Of a DNA stretch of 64,000 nt, positions 58,586 through 64,000 are shown in pieces. Origin of the DNA: Streptomyces sp. LBL (GTDB lineage Bacteria; Actinomycetota; Actinomycetes; Streptomycetales; Streptomycetaceae); contig NZ_JARXYX010000029.1 of the NCBI RefSeq assembly GCF_029893585.1, positions 62,001-126,000 of the forward strand, in the 5' to 3' direction. Both the position numbers and the translations under genes were made by a program. Below the pieces are notes generated by a model. The model was given only the letters and a program-made list of their open reading frames with translations, searched no databases and had not been told where the DNA came from. How positions within the stretch are numbered: the stretch's first letter is position 1; every line of letters begins with the position of its first letter.

Positions 58586-58678
58586 TTCACCGGTTACCTC
58601 ACCGGTTACCTCACCGGTTACCTCACCGGTTACCTCACCGGTTACCTCACCGGTTACCTCACCGGTTACTTCACCGGC
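58586..58678. repeat. 12-bp tandem repeat at the 3' end of the Fe-S oxidoreductase gene
   Basis: About seven and a half copies of caccggttacct. On the coding strand each unit reads ccg gtg agg taa, so the natural stop codon TAA is the first of a series of in-frame stops. The array begins in the last codons of the gene. Confidence 0.9.
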
Positions 58679-60969
58679 TGTGGCTCCGGCTCGCTCTCCG
58701 ACTCGGACGTGCCCGCCGGGGGCTCGTCGTCCGGCTCGTCGTCCACCGGTGTCCTGACCGAGTCCAGGAGGAGCTGGGCGACGTCGACGACCTGGATGGT
58801 CTCCTTGGCCTTGCCGTCGTTCTTCTTGCCGTTCACCGAGTCCGTGAGCATGACCAGGCAGAAGGGGCAGGCGGTGGAGACGATGTCGGGGTTCAACGAC
58901 AGCGCCTCATCAACCCGCTCGTTGTTGATGCGCTTGCCGATCCGCTCCTCCATCCACATCCGCGCGCCACCGGCGCCGCAGCAGAAGCCGCGTTCCTTGT
59001 GGCGGTGCATCTCCTCGTTCCGGAGGCCCGGGACGCTCGCGATGATCTCGCGCGGAGGCGTGTAGATCTTGTTGTGGCGGCCCAGGTAGCAGGGGTCGTG
59101 GTAGGTGATGAGGCCCTCGACCGGGGTCACCGGGACCAGCTTGCCCTCGTCCACCAGGTGCTGGAGCAGTTGGGTGTGGTGGACGACCTCGTAGTCGCCG
59201 CCGAGCTGCGGGTACTCGTTGCCGATCGTGTTGAGGCAGTGCGGGCAGGTGGCGACGATCTTCTTCGCCGACTTCGGCTTACGGGACTCCTCCGTCACCT
59301 TGCCGTCGTCGTCCGTCTCCTCGCCGAACGCCATGTTCAGCGCCATGACGTTCTCCATGCCGAGCTCCTGGAACAGGGGCTCGTTGCCGAGCCGCCGTGC
59401 CGAGTCACCCGTGCACTTCTCGTCGCCGCCCATGATCGCGAACTTGACGCCCGCGATGTGGAGGAGTTCCGCGAACGCCTTCGTGGTCTTCTTGGCGCGG
59501 TCTTCGAGGGCGCCGGCACAGCCGACCCAGTACAGGTACTCGACCTCGGTCAGGTCCTCGATGTCGCGGCCGACGACGGGGATCTCGAAGTCGACCTCCT
59601 TCGTCCACTCCAGGCGCTGCTTCTTGGCCAGGCCCCAGGGGTTGCCCTTCTTCTCCAGGTTCTTGAGCATCGTGCCCGCCTCGGAGGGGAAGCTGGACTC
59701 GATCATCACCTGGTAGCGCCGCATGTCGACGATGTGGTCGACATGCTCGATGTCCACAGGGCACTGCTCGACGCAGGCGCCGCAGGTGGTGCAGGACCAC
59801 AGGACGTCCGGGTCGATGACGCCATTGTCCTCAAGAGTGCCGATCAGCGGGCGTTCGGCCTCCGCCAGAGCCGCGGCCGGGACGTCCTTCAGCTGCTCCG
59901 CCGACGCCTTCTCCTCGCCCTCCATCGTCTTGCCGCCGCCCGCCAGCAGGTAGGGCGCCTTGGCGTGCGCGTGGTCGCGCAGGGACATGATCAGGAGCTT
60001 GGGGGAGAGCGGCTTGCCGGTGTTCCAGGCCGGGCACTGCGACTGGCAGCGACCGCACTCGGTGCAGGTCGAGAAGTCCAGCAGGCCCTTCCAGGAGAAC
60101 TGCTCGACCTGGGAGACGCCGAAGACGTCGTCGTCGCCCGGGTCGGTGAAGTCGATCGGCTTGCCGCCGCTCGTCATCGGCTGCAGGGCGCCCAGTGCGG
60201 TGGAACCGTCGGCGTTGCGCTTGAACCAGATGTTCGGGAATGCCAGGAAGCGGTGCCAGGCCACACCCATGTTGGTGTTCAGCGAGACCGTGATCATCCA
60301 GACCATGGTGGTGCCCAGCTTGATCATGGCGGTCAGGTAGACCAGGTTCTGCAGCGTGCCCAGGCTCAGGCCCTTGAAGGCCAGGACCAGCGGATACGAG
60401 GCGAAGTACGCGGCCTCGTAGTGGTCCACGTGGTGCAGGGCGCCCTCGAGGCCGCGCAGCACGTAGATCGCCAGGCCGATGGTGAGGATGACGTACTCGA
60501 CGAAGTACGCCTGGCCCATCTTCGAGCCCGCGAACCGCGACTTGCGGCCGGGGCGGGAGGGCAGGTTCAGCAGGCGGATGACCATCAGGACGGCGATCCC
60601 GATGGTCGTCATCGCGGCGATGAACTCGATGTAGAGCTCGTACGGCAGGAAGCCGCCGATCGCCGGGAGCGTCCAGTCGGCCTGGAAGAGCTGGCCGTAG
60701 GCGGTGATGATGGTCGGCGGCAGCGTCAGGAAGCCGATCGCCACGAACCAGTGGGCGATGCCGACGATGCCCCAGCGGTTCATCCGGGTGTGCCCGAGGA
60801 ACTCCCGCACCAGCGTCACACTGCGCGAGTAGGGGTTGTCGGTCCGGCTGCCGACGGGCACGGGCTGGCCCAGTGCGAAGTGCCGGACGAACTGTCCGAT
60901 GGCGCGTGCGAGCAGCGCAACGCCGACCACGGTCAGCACCAGCGACACGATGATCGCGGCGAGTTGCAT
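58666..60969 (-). CDS. membrane Fe-S oxidoreductase (HdrD/GlpC-like, CCG domains)
   Basis: 767 residues. The N-terminal half has about five helices (AAIIVSLVLTVVGVALLARA; FVEYVILTIGLAIYVLRG), similar to NarI/DsrM-like quinone-reactive cytochrome anchors. Two 4Fe-4S clusters follow (CTECGRCQSQCP near 301, CTTCGACVEQCP near 394), then two CCG domains (CPHCLNTIG, HDPCYLGRHN, GFCCGAGGARMW, CPFCLVM). It probably passes electrons between quinone and an unknown soluble partner. The family is conserved in Streptomyces near dnaK. The tail ends in SESESEPEP. Confidence 0.9.
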   Translation of the reverse strand: MQLAAIIVSLVLTVVGVALLARAIGQFVRHFALGQPVPVGSRTDNPYSRSVTLVREFLGHTRMNRWGIVGIAHWFVAIGFLTLPPTIITAYGQLFQADWTLPAIGGFLPYELYIEFIAAMTTIGIAVLMVIRLLNLPSRPGRKSRFAGSKMGQAYFVEYVILTIGLAIYVLRGLEGALHHVDHYEAAYFASYPLVLAFKGLSLGTLQNLVYLTAMIKLGTTMVWMITVSLNTNMGVAWHRFLAFPNIWFKRNADGSTALGALQPMTSGGKPIDFTDPGDDDVFGVSQVEQFSWKGLLDFSTCTECGRCQSQCPAWNTGKPLSPKLLIMSLRDHAHAKAPYLLAGGGKTMEGEEKASAEQLKDVPAAALAEAERPLIGTLEDNGVIDPDVLWSCTTCGACVEQCPVDIEHVDHIVDMRRYQVMIESSFPSEAGTMLKNLEKKGNPWGLAKKQRLEWTKEVDFEIPVVGRDIEDLTEVEYLYWVGCAGALEDRAKKTTKAFAELLHIAGVKFAIMGGDEKCTGDSARRLGNEPLFQELGMENVMALNMAFGEETDDDGKVTEESRKPKSAKKIVATCPHCLNTIGNEYPQLGGDYEVVHHTQLLQHLVDEGKLVPVTPVEGLITYHDPCYLGRHNKIYTPPREIIASVPGLRNEEMHRHKERGFCCGAGGARMWMEERIGKRINNERVDEALSLNPDIVSTACPFCLVMLTDSVNGKKNDGKAKETIQVVDVAQLLLDSVRTPVDDEPDDEPPAGTSESESEPEPQPVK

Positions 60970-61358
60970 TTCGGGGCTCCTCGGGCCTGCGAGGGTTTCT
61001 TCGAGGGACCTCGTCTTAGGAGGCTGACCTCGACTTACGAGGGGTTCTCGACCTTGCTCGGGTTATTACTAAGCGGTAACTTACCCAGTCGGTTTGAGAC
61101 TACCCCCATCTTCCGTCGCACTGTAGTCAGCCGTGCGGTGATCTGTGTCGCTGAGGGTTCCCTTAAAGGTCTGCGAGGGTAAACGTTTGCAGTGATCCGA
61201 TAGATCCAATAGATCCAATAGATCTGATGGGTCCGATGGGTCTAATAGATCCGATAGGTCTGATGGATCCGATGAGTCCGACGGGTTCGATAAAGGTATG
61301 TGACGATCCGATCGTGTTATTCGTACCAGATTGTGACATTCGCACCTAACTTGGATCC
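60970..61358. other. divergent promoter region with repeats
   Basis: 389 bp without a gene between the Fe-S protein gene and the MraY-like gene. Its right part is the 10-bp repeat array noted separately; the left part (61040-61110) is more AT-rich (ggttattactaagcggtaac) and likely holds the Fe-S gene promoter. Confidence 0.5.
61196..61296. repeat. degenerate 10-bp tandem repeat
   Basis: About ten copies of a unit like gatagatcca/gatgggtccg, alternating purine/pyrimidine changes at fixed positions. It lies 60-160 bases upstream of the MraY-like gene. The period of ten is one DNA turn, so curvature or repeated protein binding is possible. Confidence 0.75.
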
Positions 61359-62378
61359 GTGCTCTACCAAATCACCGTCGCCGCCACCGCCCTCCTCCTC
61401 ACCGCCGTGCTCACCGCCCTGCTCCGGGCCCCGGCCCGATGGCTCCGGGTCGTCGACCGGCGGCGGCAGCGGACCGTTCCGCTGTGCGGCGGACCGGCCG
61501 TCGTGTTGGTCACCTGTCTGGCGGGGGCGGCCGGCGAGTGGGGCGGGGTCGCGCCGCTCGGGGACGGGATCGACGGACTGCTCGTCGCGGGGGTCGCCGT
61601 CGCCGTGCTCGGGCTGGTAGCGGACGTACGGCGGGTCAAGGCGCGGTTCCTCGTGGGCGGTACGGCCGTGGCGGCGGCCTGGGTGGTGCCGTACGGCGAA
61701 CTCGGCCTCGGGGGCGGGCTGCTGGCCCTCGGGTGGATCGTCTTCGTCGCTGTCGGCTTCCGGGCGCTCGACCACGCGGACGCGCTCGCCGGGACCGTCG
61801 GGGTGGTGACCGCCTTCGGGGTGGGGATCCTGGCGGCTGCCGAGGTGCTGGACGGGCTGGCCGCACTGCTGAGCGTGCTGGCCGCCGCGCTGGCCGGGTT
61901 CCTGATGCACAACTGGCCTCCCGCGCGCGCGGGGCTCGGTTCCTGCGGGTCCCTGTTCGCCGGGTTCGTCCTCGCGACGGCGGCCGTGACGGCCCGTACC
62001 GGACACGGACTGGCGTCCAGTGCGGGGGTGTTGTCCGCGCTGACGGCGGTCGCCGGGGCCGACGTACTCCTCGTGCTGCTCTCGCGGCGGCTGGTCGGGC
62101 GGCCTGTGATGCGGGGTGCTCCGGACCATCTCGCGCACCGGCTGCGGCGGCTCGGGCTCACCGCTCAGGGGGCGACGGTCCTGCTCGGTGTGGCGGCGTC
62201 CTCCGGGGTACTCGTCGCGGTCCTGGTGCATCTGGGGTGGATCGCCGAGTCTGGGGCGATGTGGGTGGTGGCGGGGGCCTTGGGCCTCGTGCTGGTACTC
62301 CTTCGGGTACGACCGCACCGTCCTCGTCGGCCCGCTGACACGCAGGTCAGAGCCCCATTGCGCGTAAGGAACGGATAA
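61359..62378 (+). CDS. MraY/WecA-like membrane glycosyltransferase with altered active site
   Basis: 339 residues, GTG start, about ten membrane helices. Topology and the segment HNWPPARAGLGSCGSLFAGF match the phospho-N-acetylmuramoyl/GlcNAc-phosphate transferase family, where the motif is normally NxxPARxFMGDxGS. Here the catalytic Asp is Ser. The preceding DDxxD-like region is GLVADVRRV (one Asp) and the NxxDGLDG loop is DHADALAG. Catalysis is doubtful; a regulatory or binding role is possible. It sits directly before dnaK. Confidence 0.7.
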   Translation: MLYQITVAATALLLTAVLTALLRAPARWLRVVDRRRQRTVPLCGGPAVVLVTCLAGAAGEWGGVAPLGDGIDGLLVAGVAVAVLGLVADVRRVKARFLVGGTAVAAAWVVPYGELGLGGGLLALGWIVFVAVGFRALDHADALAGTVGVVTAFGVGILAAAEVLDGLAALLSVLAAALAGFLMHNWPPARAGLGSCGSLFAGFVLATAAVTARTGHGLASSAGVLSALTAVAGADVLLVLLSRRLVGRPVMRGAPDHLAHRLRRLGLTAQGATVLLGVAASSGVLVAVLVHLGWIAESGAMWVVAGALGLVLVLLRVRPHRPRRPADTQVRAPLRVRNG

Positions 62379-62380
62379 GA

Positions 62381-62401
62381 GTTGAGTCTCTGTGACTCAG
62401 G
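62381..62401. promoter_or_regulatory. HAIR box 1 (HspR-binding site), upstream
   Basis: gttgagt-N7-actcagg, differing in the outermost bases from the consensus CTTGAGT-N7-ACTCAAG. It lies about 80 bases upstream of the dnaK start. Confidence 0.75.
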
Positions 62402-62432
62402 TCTGTTGACCGCAGGCTGGGAGTCATGCACA

Positions 62433-62453
62433 CTTGAGTCCGTTCCACTCAAG
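62433..62453. promoter_or_regulatory. HAIR box 2 (HspR-binding site), perfect
   Basis: cttgagt-N7-actcaag, an exact consensus HspR-associated inverted repeat, 21 bases before the dnaK ATG. HspR represses the dnaK operon in Streptomyces. Confidence 0.93.
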
Positions 62454-62473
62454 TCAGCTGGAGGAAGATCACC

Positions 62474-64000
<1,527 letters not shown>

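Noticed and set aside
58586..58678. Possible CRISPR array
   Set aside because: Units are 12 bp and contiguous with no unique spacers. The other tandem arrays (9865, 61196) also lack spacers, and no cas genes are present.
58477..61182. A 901-codon plus-strand frame
   Set aside because: It is antisense to the Fe-S oxidoreductase, whose cluster motifs are unambiguous.

Overview
The window is high-GC actinobacterial DNA and almost certainly a Streptomyces chromosome. Evidence: very high G+C with strong third-position bias, frequent GTG starts, many proteins of Streptomyces type (SigE-like ECF factors, MmyB-family HTH regulators, an AICE with RepSA, TraSA and Spd proteins), and a right flank of conserved housekeeping genes (tRNA-Gly, dcd, a phosphoribosyltransferase, a Yip1-like protein, a membrane Fe-S oxidoreductase, and dnaK with its HspR boxes).

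Layout. 1-3.84 kb holds the end of a methyltransferase gene, an SDR-type oxidoreductase and a photolyase. 3.86-55.24 kb is one large accretion zone at the 3' end of tRNA-Gly(CCC) (55169-55239, minus strand). The tRNA's 3' half plus its downstream terminator hairpin is repeated in direct orientation at 15.3, 23.9 and 38.5 kb. A short relic lies at 3.87 kb, a doubtful one at 12.55 kb, and bare anticodon-arm relics at 40.97 and 41.29 kb. The repeats split the zone into tandem units. Unit A (3.9-15.3 kb) carries a protease relic, a PBP/sigma operon, sigma and anti-sigma-like genes, repeat-rich proteins and a VapBC pair. Unit B (15.4-23.9 kb) carries decayed pieces, a glycosyltransferase/LysR pair, an Ohr/OsmC gene, an MmyB-type regulator and a mobilisation-like protein. 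Unit C (23.9-38.5 kb) carries a DMT transporter with an extra domain, an ABC/two-component operon, a TetX-like monooxygenase with its TetR neighbour, and PadR/SnoaL genes. Unit D (38.5-55.2 kb) is an intact AICE.

The AICE is the only unit with integration, excision, replication and transfer genes: integrase, Xis, RepSA, SpdD/SpdA-like membrane proteins, a DUF2637 protein, an FtsK-type TraSA and two GntR regulators, each with its own operator family. Its left end carries AT-richer cargo: a HAD phosphatase, a Nudix-like membrane protein, an HNH-type protein and hypotheticals. Units A-C keep attachment sites but have no integrase. They therefore look like cis-mobilisable elements that could be moved by the resident AICE recombinase. 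55.24-64 kb is core chromosome, ending inside dnaK.
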